Source: Xenoacremonium recifei (lineage: Eukaryota; Ascomycota; Sordariomycetes; Hypocreales; Nectriaceae). From it: a DNA stretch of 64,000 bases. Under the pieces are notes generated by a model. The model worked only from the letters and a program-made list of their open reading frames with translations, made no database searches and had not been told where the DNA came from. Within the stretch, counting starts at the first letter, position 1, and each line of letters starts with the position of its first letter. The stretch covers positions 434,001 through 498,000 of the forward strand of contig WOFQ01000019.1 in NCBI GenBank assembly GCA_012184525.1. The letters are read 5' to 3'. A program made the translations under genes and the position numbers. This document shows positions 12,350 through 22,463 of this stretch, in pieces.

Positions 12350-14935
12350 TTACTTCTCTGCCTTCTCCCCTTCTGCCTCGCCCTCCCGCTCTGGCACGTC
12401 CTGTCTTCTCGTTTGTGCAACCTCCCCTGCCAGTCTTGCCCGCGAGGCAATACGGCGAGCCATTCGACTGGCAAAGGATGTCTCGTTGGGCGTCTCGCCC
12501 TGTCTTGTTGGTCCTGCTGCGCCGCCGCCCATCTGATGCCTGCCTTGCGGCGAAGAAGGTGCCTCACTGGACGCCTCGCCCTGGCGAGCCTCATCTTGTG
12601 CAACTTCTGCTGCTTCTGGTCGCCTCAGCCTCTCTCCAAGTCCTCGAGTCACTCCCATCCGGTGTCGTCTTGGAGGAATCTCGCTCGCCCGTAGCTCCCG
12701 GCCCCCTACCCGGACCTTTACCGTGTTGTCATTCGGGCTGTGTCTTAGTTGTGCTTGCTGCGCCTGCTGCGCAATCTCGTACTTCCGCCGATCTTCTTCC
12801 CCCATGAAGCTTTCTACGCGGCGTGGCATACAAAGTGTTATTGACATCGTGCTGTCCGTCGAGTCTCGGGAGTCTGTCTCCCACCGATCGTGTCCTAATG
12901 CAGCAAGCCCAGCTTCCATGTCAACCGCCCCAGCCTCGTCTGGATGGGCATACATCCCTCCCGCCGTCTTTCGACGAGCTGAGAATCTGCCATCAATCTT
13001 GTCTGGAGGTCGGATGATGCTCCTTGTTCGTGCAACCCCTCGGCCAGGGGACGCCGTGCCCGCTTTTGCAGCTGCGAGACGTGCCTCTAGTGCTGGTTTG
13101 AACGTCTCCGGGATGATATTGAGATCATCGCCTCGTCTTTCAGCCTGCTCAGCAGCCTCCCGTGCTGTAGTGTGCGTATCTGCTGCTGCCGCATCTGCTC
13201 GTGGTCCTCCCCATGTCCGTTGCCCAGCAGTGAAGATCCCGTACACCATGTAGTACCAGTTGAAGAAGGGATTCAAGATAAACATCACTGGGTAGAGCCA
13301 GATCTTGAACCGCCGGAGTTTGGCCCCAAAGTACAGCATGAGCATCCAGTTGAGGCCCAGTGAGATGGCGATGAAGCCTACGGGAAGGTCCTTGACCTTC
13401 TTCACCGTCGTCATGAGGGCCAACATCATGACAAAGAAGAGTAACGCTGTAGTCCGGATCGTGTTCTGCATAAAGCGAACCAAAATCAGGATCGGATATC
13501 GCTTCCAGAGCCGCCAGTCTGTCAGCATACACACTTCGTTTGTGATGAAGCCCAAAAACCATCGGCGCCGCTGCTTAACCAGGGACCGATAGGTCTGCAC
13601 AGCCTCCGTCTTGCAAAACGCCGACGTGCACATTTGGATCTGGTACCGTTTCTTAGCCCCAATCATGAAGAGGTGTGTTAGCCAACGGTCTTCTCCCAAA
13701 TGGCATTTGGCGAAGTCAAACAGGTCCTCGCATTGTTCTGTTTTGTCCGCGAAATAGTATTTGGCCATCCTCCTGAAAGCGGAAAATCGAAGCATTGTTA
13801 GGGCCCCAGGGAGACATGTTACAGAGCCGCATCCAGACTCGACTGTTCTTTCAAAGAGCTGTCCGTGAATGTACTCCATGTCCTGTAGTAGTGTGATGAT
13901 GCTGTGCCTCTTCGTTGTCGACGTGATGACACCGGTCATAGCCAACATATCTCTAGAGTTGCCCGGACTCAGCTCCATGTCGTAGACGAAATTCTGAAGG
14001 CACACCTTGTCCAGAATGCAATCCGAATCAATGAATAGAATGAATAAGTTGTCGTTGCGCTTGAGGTACCTTTCATAGACCTTGTCGATGAGCTTAAAGG
14101 TTGCCTTTTGGCAATGTCTCTTGCCTCCATGTGGGAATCTCGAAATGGTGACGCGGGCTGCCCTGTAAGTGACATCGATACTCTTAGGATATGAGTCCAT
14201 AGAAAGGGGTACACCTAGCTTATTGATGGTGTTGAGATACAAATCATCCTGCTGTTCCCCATCAAAGGAGAGAAAGACGTGTATGCAGGCTGCCGGGTAA
14301 TCGCAGTCCACAACTGAGTTGACAGCGGTGATGAGAACTTCCGGCTCTTCCCGATAACAGGGCATGACTACAACAACCTTAGGAGCAGTTACGTCGTCGA
14401 GGACTCGTTTGATGCGTTTCGTGCGACCGAGCTGATTCGTGACAAGTTGGTAGATGCAGAACAACCATGGAACTGTGAGGAGGACGGCGAAACTCCAAAA
14501 GGCGAACCATTGTAAGAACGAGACCATCTCCTTCGGCCAATGCTTTGCAAGTTGGTTGGGTAGTGGCAGTGTTACCAACATGATCGGGAGAAAGATGAAG
14601 CTAAGAGAGATTGTCTCAGCATCAGAAGAATACCACACCCGCTTCGAACCAGATCGGAGCCATACCGCAACATCGCAAAGAAGCCTCCAACGACCACGCA
14701 GAGGACATTTATTGACCAGTGCTCGGCTTTCTGAAAGACTTTGACAAGACAATAGACAAAGGCCGACAACCAAAGGAACCACTCGAGGCATGCCATGAGC
14801 ATGACAACGCCGATTATGCTGGTGAAGACGATCTAGATCGAAATTTGTGTTAGCTAATTGCCGGGTTAATGCTCTTTGTTGTCTTGGGCTCTTGGATCTT
14901 ACGTCTTGGACCGGCCAACCGTCGAGGATGGCCAT
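12350..14935 (-). CDS. Short-form chitin synthase (GT2 family, QRRRW)
   Basis: Exons 14935-14903, 14832-14666 and 14600-12350 encode 816 residues. Two or three N-terminal hydrophobic segments are followed by the GT2 catalytic domain: VVVMPCYREEPEVL (substrate entry), FIDSDC (metal-binding Asp), GEDRWLTHL (catalytic EDRWL) and QRRRWFLG (product-site QxxRW of processive enzymes). Several C-terminal membrane spans come next, then a long hydrophilic tail rich in Arg, Ala, Glu and Gln. EDRWL plus QRRRW identifies a fungal chitin synthase, which polymerises UDP-GlcNAc into wall chitin at the plasma membrane. It lacks a myosin head and the long class I-III N-terminus, so it belongs with the short classes (class VI or a related minor class), which I cannot separate by eye. 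A 33-nt first exon (MAILDGWPVQD) precedes intron 1. The ATG at 14935 is the only in-frame start. Confidence 0.87.
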   Translation of the reverse strand: MAILDGWPVQDVRSKSPRQQRALTRQLANTNFDLDRLHQHNRRCHAHGMPRVVPLVVGLCLLSCQSLSESRALVNKCPLRGRWRLLCDVAVWLRSGSKRVWYSSDAETISLSFIFLPIMLVTLPLPNQLAKHWPKEMVSFLQWFAFWSFAVLLTVPWLFCIYQLVTNQLGRTKRIKRVLDDVTAPKVVVVMPCYREEPEVLITAVNSVVDCDYPAACIHVFLSFDGEQQDDLYLNTINKLGVPLSMDSYPKSIDVTYRAARVTISRFPHGGKRHCQKATFKLIDKVYERYLKRNDNLFILFIDSDCILDKVCLQNFVYDMELSPGNSRDMLAMTGVITSTTKRHSIITLLQDMEYIHGQLFERTVESGCGSVTCLPGALTMLRFSAFRRMAKYYFADKTEQCEDLFDFAKCHLGEDRWLTHLFMIGAKKRYQIQMCTSAFCKTEAVQTYRSLVKQRRRWFLGFITNEVCMLTDWRLWKRYPILILVRFMQNTIRTTALLFFVMMLALMTTVKKVKDLPVGFIAISLGLNWMLMLYFGAKLRRFKIWLYPVMFILNPFFNWYYMVYGIFTAGQRTWGGPRADAAAADTHTTAREAAEQAERRGDDLNIIPETFKPALEARLAAAKAGTASPGRGVARTRSIIRPPDKIDGRFSARRKTAGGMYAHPDEAGAVDMEAGLAALGHDRWETDSRDSTDSTMSITLCMPRRVESFMGEEDRRKYEIAQQAQQAQLRHSPNDNTVKVRVGGRELRASEIPPRRHRMGVTRGLGERLRRPEAAEVAQDEARQGEASSEAPSSPQGRHQMGGGAAGPTRQGETPNETSFASRMARRIASRARLAGEVAQTRRQDVPEREGEAEGEKAEK

Positions 14936-16057
14936 CTTGACGGGTGATTTGCCAGCTCTGATGTATCATGAGCCCGAGCCCCCATCGAATGGGCGGTCCC
15001 AGGTGCTGGCCTGGATTCAACAGTGCAAAAAGAGACCAAGAATCATCGACGTTGAGCCCGATGCTAGCAGAAGCTTTCAAGAGGAGAGAGAATGTGTGAA
15101 CGGGAGAGAATTGGGGAAGGCAGTCAGTACCGACACGTACCTGGAGAGAAACGGAAGGCGGTGACCCCTGAGTAAAATTCCCAAGCCGGGTAGGTGCAGC
15201 CCGGGTGTGACAAGCACAAATATAGCATCATCAGGTGCAACCACGTTTTTAGAATCTCCGAATATGATCTCATCTCGCATTCGAAGTGCAGTAGGTAAAG
15301 AATGTTTCACAGGTGGCTTTGATATACGTAGTTCAGGTTATGCCAAAACGGAATGTACACCCCGAGTGAATCTTCCAATCCCAATGATTCACGGCGAAGG
15401 AGAATGCCTTCGCGAGCATTCGCTGACCTCGTACAAACATACTCCTATTATTCTTTCCTCCTATTATTCTCTACTCCTACCAGCGCCTGCTCCTACTTCA
15501 CTATAGCCTTCGATTCCAGTGGACCTTATTTCCAGGAATGCACGTTTTCTCTGGCCTTCGTTTCCTCCAGCCTCTGTTTCTATTAGCATCCGAGACCACT
15601 TCTCGCAGAGATAGATAACGCTTATTCCAGAGGGGAATGCTTCATGATCAAGGTCTTCGACATGGTGTGTACCGCTCTCTCTTGATACCATGCTCAACTT
15701 CGTCTGGCCTTTGCTGAAGACGCAACATTGCCTCAGTCCACACACGGTCATGCCAACAGCTGGGCGGCAAGATTCCAGCAAACTTCGCTGTACAAGCGCA
15801 TGACGCGGTCTGTCATCACAGGCATTGACAAATCGAAGGATCACAGATTGCACTCACTCAGCTCCGGCTGATAAACCCACAACTCTGAAAGGCAGGCATT
15901 GTAGCCTTTTAATACCTGTAGGTTGAAGAGCTTATCGAGATATTCGGCAATGAAATTTTTTCTCAGAGTTTGGGTGGCAAGCCCTGATGAACCAACGATA
16001 CAGTCGGACTCAGGAACCTTGTTGGATCGTTGCTGGGTAAGGTAGCCAGGTTCAATT

Positions 16058-16172
16058 TTACATCATGGACTTGCGGATAAGCGCCTCAGTTGGAGGTAGG
16101 AACGATAGCTGACCAACGGGACAAAGTGCGCCGGGTTTTTGGTGTTTACAACGAATACACCATGTTGTGTGT
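16058..16172 (+). pseudogene. Degenerate 5S rRNA unit (array unit 0)
   Basis: The 3' part (about 16149-16172, with ACGAATAC and TGTTGTGTGT) matches the 3' arm of the two intact 5S genes. It ends exactly 194 nt before the end of the first intact copy, the same period as the array. The 5' part (ACATCATGGAC at 16058) is only weakly similar. Several differences are G-to-A or C-to-T relative to the intact copies. It is best read as a decayed array member. Confidence 0.5.
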
Positions 16173-16247
16173 TTCTGGCTCTTTTTATCTTCTTCGTCTC
16201 TACCAAAGGCTTGCCTCTTGATGAGTTGACTTTTCACTAAATTAGAT

Positions 16248-16366
16248 ACATACGACCATAGCTCCTGTAAAATACTGGGTCCCGTTTGCTCCCCGAGCGT
16301 CAAATCAGGAAGCGCTGGATTAGTAGTTGAGTCGGTGACGATCAGCGAATACCCGGTGTTGTATGT
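16248..16366 (+). rRNA. 5S ribosomal RNA gene, copy 1
   Basis: A 119-nt match to fungal 5S rRNA. It starts ACATACGACCATA, contains the conserved TTAGTAGTTG...TCGGTGACGA block and CAGCGAATA, and ends GTTGTATGT. The terminal stem pairs over nine positions (ACATACGAC with GTTGTATGT). Helix II pairs GCT-CCTG with CAGG-A-AGC. Transcription would end in the T6 run at 16366-16371, a pol III terminator. Compared with Neurospora-type 5S as I remember it, one G-to-A and one C-to-T change weaken the short helix around GTCGGTGACGA, so full function is likely but not certain. Confidence 0.85.
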
Positions 16367-16441
16367 TTTTTCTTTTGCCTTTTTGTTGTGCTAGATAAGG
16401 ACCTCATGAGCTCTTGAGCCGGTTGTGGTCACGATACCCTC

Positions 16442-16560
16442 ACATACGACCATAGCTCCTCTAAAAGACGCGGTCCCGTCTGCTCCCGCCTAGTCAAAAG
16501 GGGAAGCGCCGGATTAGTAGTTGAGTCGGTGACGATCAGCGAATACCTGGTGTTGTATGT
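16442..16560 (+). rRNA. 5S ribosomal RNA gene, copy 2
   Basis: A second 119-nt 5S gene in the same orientation, 194 nt start to start from copy 1. It is nearly identical in the terminal stem and last 50 nt, but differs in the middle (helices II and III). Position 20 is C here and G in copy 1, and its partner at position 59 is G here and C in copy 1, so pairing is kept by a double change. Helix III pairs GCGG with CCGC. A T5 run at 16560-16564 follows as a terminator. Confidence 0.85.
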
Positions 16561-16636
16561 TTTTCTTTTGGTTCTTTTTGCTGTTCTTGGTGTCTGGTTG
16601 GAGACCCTACCATCATGGGCTTGTCACGACGCTGTC

Positions 16637-16652
16637 ACATACGAGTTAAGGT
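16637..16652 (+). pseudogene. Truncated 5S rRNA start (array unit 3)
   Basis: ACATACGA at 16637 lies 195 nt after the start of copy 2 and is preceded by spacer resembling that before copy 2 (TCACATACGA context). Similarity to 5S stops within about 10 nt. It reads as the broken right end of the array. The match is short, and the period is the main support. Confidence 0.4.
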
Positions 16653-17492
16653 AAAGCTTTATTCATCCCTGACTATTTGGCCATTGGTTTCGCTGTTTTA
16701 GTTGATCTGTGCAAATTTCTCTGTCTGGCGGTACACATATATGGGCCTATAGGGGCAAATGAATTCATCGCCGCCCATCTGCCAATCCTAAATATGGCAT
16801 GAGATCAAGATCTCCCTACCTAGCTTGAAGCAAGAATATTAGTGTCGAGATGTCTTGCAGCTTGAAGAAGAACGCCGTGTCTCCTTTCTGCAAGACATCC
16901 CGACGTGTCTCGACCTTGCAATCAGTAGCACTGGCCAAGCCAGCTTAAGCCTCCCCTTGACTAAGATCGATCTATTAGAGACCCGACTTCAACCTCCTTC
17001 AACTTGTGGACACTGTCGTTCCCATCCTTTCCCCGAGACCTACAACATCGGATCTGAATTCTCGACCCTTGTGATGTCATAAGACTAATGAGGCTGTGGT
17101 CCTCTCGTCGACGTCTCAAACAAGCAAGCCTTGTTTCAACTGAAACTTGTGTGCTGGGGAAGACGTGTCGAATCGGTGGCCTTGGAGTAAAGAACTTCCT
17201 TCTCCGAAGGATTCGAGAAGTGCATCATCGACCATGATCCGCTGTGTGCTTGGTGGCAATCAAGCGTTATTACGAGTACGATATCCAGGCTTGTGATTCG
17301 AGAACCTGTGGTCTCAGACCGTTGAGCAAAAATCACAGTAACAATGCTTTACCAGTCCACATCGCTGAGCTGTAGCTTTCGGACTCTCTGTCCTCGATCC
17401 TTATTAGACCTGTCGGCTCGGTTGTGGTAGAAGGTCGTGGGCCGTTCATGGGAGGCTATGCGTTGTCAACATCATCATTTCAACAAACGTTT

Positions 17493-20400
17493 TCAGGGTC
17501 TCGATATACCTTCTTGGTCATCATTTTGTTGCATGTCGTAATTCAGCACCAAATTCTTGATCCGCTGTTGCTCTTCTCTCTCAGCTTGCTGCTGATTCTT
17601 CATTGCCACAGCCAAGGTCGAATCCGAAGGAAGCTCAACAGTGCGTGTCTACCATTAAGTTAGCATCGAGAAGCCGCAGTGCCTTTGATCGAACCTACCT
17701 GTTGACGATTGCCCTTCTTGGTAAGCAAAGAGAAGGCCATCGTGTTGCCAGGAAGAGGTCCGTTGCTGGTCACCTCTCCTGAGGCGGATGCTTCACGGGT
17801 CTTTGCTCGTACAGGCACCGGCACATCAAACAGCTGTGGCCGTTCAAATTTGCGAGATTCAATGCTGTCCGCCATCATCTTGGCGTACTCGCGCTCAAAG
17901 TCGGCCTCATCTTCAGGATCAATCACCTCTTCCTGTCTTGTCACAACGAAGTCGTCGTCATCGAAAGAGCTACGACGCTCTGAGCCTTCGTCGGCATCCT
18001 GCGTAATCCCATCAGTCAACACTGGGCGCATATCGTGGGTTGAACTGTGGGGACTTACATCCGCCTCCTCTTCCTCGGAAGCACTATCCTCATCACCATC
18101 GCCGTCTACTTCAGCATCGTCCCCATCACCATTCTCATCATCAGACGAATCGCCGCTGGTGGCATCATCCATGTCAACTGTCTTATCGACGCCAGCGTTT
18201 TTCTGGTCTTGAGTGATAGCGATCTGGAAGGCCTTGGTCGCTTCTTCGAAGTTGGCTGCCATCTTCCATTGCGGCCGAGTCAAGGTGAAGATATCTTGAA
18301 CAGTGAATTCGATATCTAGCGGAAGCGACGCTTTGGTGTGAACATAATACTAAATAGCGTTAGCTGCCATTGATGTCTTGGTCATGAATGTGATATACCT
18401 GGAAAAAGGAGAGGAAGTAATCCAGCTTTTTGCCTGCGGCACCTCGGTTGAAGAAAACACCACATGTCTCCAGCATTGTTGCGACCAGTCGGATTCGGAA
18501 GAAATCATCAGGAAGATCAAAGGGGTTATATTTCCCGGGGATCGGGGGTCCAGCTGCCAACTTTGTTATTCGGGTTCTTCCTTTTCGTGCTTTACGGGTT
18601 TACTCACAGTATCCGAACGTCAAAATTCTGTACATGGTGTCGAAAATGACTGGGTGTTCAAGCATGCGGTAGTTGTAGAGCTCTCCAAGATACTTCACCT
18701 CAGCAATACGCCGCTGGTAAAACCTAAAGTCGTTCTGCTCCAACCCGAAGCAAACGGATTCGATCACGTTATCGATGACCTTAACCACAAACGCAGGATG
18801 GTAGCGATAAAGGGCGCCGAGTAAGATAGCGAGAAGATGAACGCTTCCGTACTTGACTTTTCCGGGCTTGGAGAAGACCTTGTCTAGAATTGCCACGACC
18901 TGAAAAGATGTGAGCGAGAGCAGTCTCTTACTTCAAAATCTCACTTACCTCGGCCTCTTCCCAATGGAGTCGACGGATTTGCTTCAGTATCTTGCTATAG
19001 TTTCTCTTCGTCATATCGACATAGATAAGCTTTCGAATGAAGAGTTCCATTGGCGTCCTCTCCTTCTGCTCGATTGCAGGCCTTTCAGGCGGATCAACAT
19101 AGTACACCGCATTGTCGATGAGCATTCGTTCAGGCTGTCCAATATGCTGAACCGACTTCTTGCGCTGCAATGTCTCCAAAAAGCTAGCCATTCGAGGATT
19201 TGTATCAGGATTTCGGAGCAAATAGCGCCCGCAGTTCTCTATGAGATTGCAGAGAATCTCGATATTCATCCGCGAAAAATCATCCAAGCTAACCTTCAAG
19301 CAATGGAATACGACATGTTCAGGAACGATGCCGAATTTGGTGAGCTCAGCCAGATAGCGAATGTTGCTCAGTCGAACTTGACCCAAGAAATCTTTCTCTT
19401 TACGGCGCTGTAGGCTTCGGAACTCGGCGTCAAGGTACTCAACGAGACCCTTGGGAACATCGGGCATATATCGGCCAAGCGTAGCCACAAGACGAGACCA
19501 TAAAGGAAGTAGATCGCTTCTTCCTTTGGGAACCTCGGTCAGAGCCTTGACCAGGCGGTTGCGCGACGCCTTGGAGTTCAAAAAGCAGAAATCGATGGCA
19601 GTTTGATCGACAATATCCTTGTTTGTCAACTCGGGTAGACGTGCGAGCAAAGCATCAACTTGTGCTCCGATGGTTTTGTTAGCGATGGCGGTAGACTGGT
19701 CTTCTGAAGGGTCGGCCTTCGGAGTCTCAGAGCCTTCGCTAGGCTCAACCTTTTTACCAACCTGCTCATCAGAATCGGTCTTCTTCTTTTTGCCGTCTTC
19801 CAAGAGAATTGGTGGAACTTTGCCCTTCAAGTCGACCAGGTTTTCATAGAAGCGTCTCTCGTCCTCGTCTTCCCAAATCCCAGCACCATCTCCCATTGAG
19901 CGCAAATAATCGCCGGTCTTGACCAAGCCAATGGAGCCGTTGGAAGCGGAAAACGAATCGTCAGAATCCTTCAGGTCAGGCATTTCAGCACCTATAGCAT
20001 CTGCTATAACTTGGGCGTTGGAGACGAGCCGTTCCTGAGCCTTCACCTGTTTCTCGTAGTTGGCCTGACGATCCTCGAAAACCTCACCGGACTTGACGTA
20101 AGCTTCAGCGTTGCGACGGGCCTGGGACTGTATGGACTTTTGGTCTCGCAAGATGTGGCCCTTGACATCCTCGAAGTACCTCTTCAATATGCTCTTGAAA
20201 CGATCACGCATCTCAGGCTCCGTAAAGGGCTGGTCCGACGTCGAGTCGTCTATGTTCTCCTGGGCATCCCCGTTGGACGTCGACGTCGCACCATCTTCTT
20301 CCACGGTCTTCCTGCCTTCAGCGCCTGCAGGCTTCACGCCGAGGATATCCCAACTGAATGCCTTGACGAAAATGACGAGAAGAGGGAGATTTGCGTGTTC

Positions 20401-21170
20401 ACGGTCGTATCCCAAGAGATCTTTGAGGACCTCGAGGGGGAATGGTTCCGCACTGCCACCTTTGTTCGAGTTGCTACGCGACTTGAGCTCGGCGGACTTA
20501 CCGACGGCTCCTTTGGTTGCATCATCGGGTCGGGTGGCATCTTCAAGAGTTCGAATCGCATTAACCAGCCATAGCTCAGTTACCACACGCAACAAGGCCC
20601 GCTGGCGCGTGATACGTTCCTTCTCTTCCTTCTCGCGAGTTTCGGGAGCCAGCGTCTTCAGGATACTCTTGTCGGGCGTGGCCATTCCCTTGCCCAGAAG
20701 CCATGCCAGATATTCGGTGAACTCGCCGGGGCCGAAACGCTGGTGGAGGGCGCTGACAATCTCGACACCAGCCTCGATCTCGCCGGGGGTCTTGAGCTTG
20801 CATAGTCCTTCGTAGCAGGCAGAGATGATTTCGGACAGGTATTTGTGCAAGCTCAGGGTTCGAATCTCCTGCAAGAAGGTGGTGAGGGTCGCGGCTGTAA
20901 TGGCCGTTCGCAATCGCTTTATGAAGGCGGTGTTCTTCTTGAGAGACGAATCGAGGGTCTTTCCCACAGGGAAGAGATCTAGCCATGGTAAGTCAACGAC
21001 GATGGCGGGGAGAGTGGTGGGGTCATCAATGTGACGAACCAGTTTCGCCATCCCAAGCCCTCTCGTTTAAAGAACGCAGTTCGCCTAGAGGCCCTGTCAG
21101 CGGCCATTCACGGTACAGGAGCATCAAGAGCTCCTTCTCAGCGCTGCCTACGCTTCCTTGCGCGATCCAT
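17493..21170 (-). CDS. UPF2: Nonsense-mediated mRNA decay factor UPF2 (NMD2)
   Basis: Exons: 21170-21152, 21084-21040, 20978-18949, 18899-18608, 18553-18399, 18349-18059, 17998-17699, 17591-17493, giving 1,076 residues, the usual length. The true N-terminus (MDRARKR, then ELRSLNERAWDGE) is split over two tiny exons. MIF4G domain 1 follows (SSLKKNTAFIKRLR), then MIF4G domain 2 (~res 430-620), MIF4G domain 3 (~690-860, with PPDDFFRIRLV after AILLGALYRYHP), a Glu/Asp-rich stretch, and the C-terminal UPF1-binding segment (DFEREYAKMMADS, then MAFSLLTKKGNRQQ). UPF2 bridges UPF1 and UPF3 on terminating ribosomes to trigger decay of aberrant mRNAs in the cytoplasm. The intron at 18058-17999 is 60 nt, in frame and stop-free, but has a perfect GTAAGT donor. 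The gene lies head-to-head with nitrate reductase, 1.3 kb apart. Confidence 0.95.
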
Positions 21171-22463
21171 GGCGGATCACGACGGTGTAAAATGGTGTCG
21201 ACGGGAGGTCGATATCGGTCGGCGCTACATTCGGATTCGGCGCGCGCCGCAATGCTAAGGGATGTATTGTCCCAGGAAGTGTTGACGGGTGCGATAACGG
21301 GCACAAGGAGCCGACATGAGTGCGTCCGAAGAGGCAGGACGGGGGAATCGCGAAGAGGCAGGGCGGGAAGATCCTTGGGGTTGAGCCTTCGAGGTGGAGG
21401 AGGAAGATGGATATGGGTCCAGGTCCGATGCGTCGGTGCTGAAGGGCTGCAGTATAGCGGAGGCGCTGTACCTTAGGGAGTTACAGTGGACAGCCCAGCC
21501 CTGCCAGTTGCACCAAGAGCCTCCCTCGGCCAGCCCTGCCCTGACCACAGCGGCCCTCTGTGTTCAGATCCGGCGATCAGTATTATGTCATCAAGCCTCG
21601 CTTCGGATTAATGTTGTGACGAGATATACGTCAACAGGGTCCTCCACTCCTTCCAGAAGTGCAATGGAATCTTGGACCTCCAACAACCCCTTGATCGTGT
21701 GCTTTGCAGCTCAGCAGCTTCCCTCGTCACAAAAAATTGGGATAAACATTTTCTCACTACATTTGCGTGCTTCGATACATTACCTCGTTGAAATGTTGAC
21801 CCCGACGACTCTGTCCATGGACGCAAGCAACAAGTGTTGAGAGCGCCTGATGAACCATCCGCTACTCATACGGAATGAAGAAACAAAACATGTATCAACA
21901 CCATCGCACGCGTGGGATCGCAAGTGCCTGAAAGTATGGAGGTGATTGATGGGATGACCAAATGAAAGAACTTCACACATCTGTTCCTGGTTTTTTGCAA
22001 CTCCGGCCCCCGAGTTCCAAGTGGATCTCGAGTGGTTGAAGCATCTCCGGACAGATGCGCTATCGGTAGAGGTGATTCGCTCACGCGAACAAAGCCTGAT
22101 AAGCCAACCCTCCGCGGATATTCAATTTTGCAAAGCACCCACCAGGACGCAAGTAGCATCTCCTCGCTCGACAGTTGATGCAAGATTTGCTGTGTTTCAA
22201 TGAAGGACAAGCGACAATCCTTCCGTGGGATAGGGTAGCTGGTCTAGTGAGCCAGCGGCTCCGAGAGTGGCCATGGCCTACTTTCAGTTCCCCAGGGCAA
22301 TAAGCAACACACTACTTCAGACTGTTTCTTTTCTAATCCAATTATTGTCACCTTAATGCCCTCACAGTCTTGAAATGATTCTTTCGTTTGTTTGCTCTGC
22401 CTCCTTTCCGAATCCCTATTGCTGGTCGTACTTATGTGATATCGTACTTAATCTCTCTTGAAG
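21171..22463. other. divergent promoter region of UPF2 and nitrate reductase
   Basis: A 1.3 kb head-to-head intergenic region with no gene seen. The right half carries the nitrate-regulator and GATA motifs described separately. The left half is the UPF2 promoter, and short open frames there do not match any family I know. Confidence 0.6.
22061..22120. promoter_or_regulatory. NIT4/NirA site with clustered GATA sites upstream of nitrate reductase
   Basis: The palindrome TCCGCGGA at 22111-22118 matches the Neurospora NIT4 core site, and CTCCGCGG at 22110-22117 matches the Aspergillus NirA consensus CTCCGHGG. GATA elements for the nitrogen regulator NIT2/AreA sit at 22061-22064 (as TATC), 22098-22101 (TGATAAG) and 22117-22120, the last overlapping the palindrome. 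The cluster is about 350 bp before the nitrate reductase start, the spacing expected for nitrate induction plus nitrogen-metabolite derepression. Binding is inferred from motif and position. Confidence 0.7.

Larger units (their letters stand above)
14936..17492. other. 2.5 kb intergenic region carrying the 5S rRNA array
   Basis: No protein gene was supported here. The only structured content is the tandem 5S rRNA array between about 16058 and 16650, listed separately. The remaining sequence is AT-richer than the flanks and has only short, uncorrelated open frames. The left end is the promoter of the chitin synthase gene and the right end is the 3' flank of UPF2. Confidence 0.6.
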
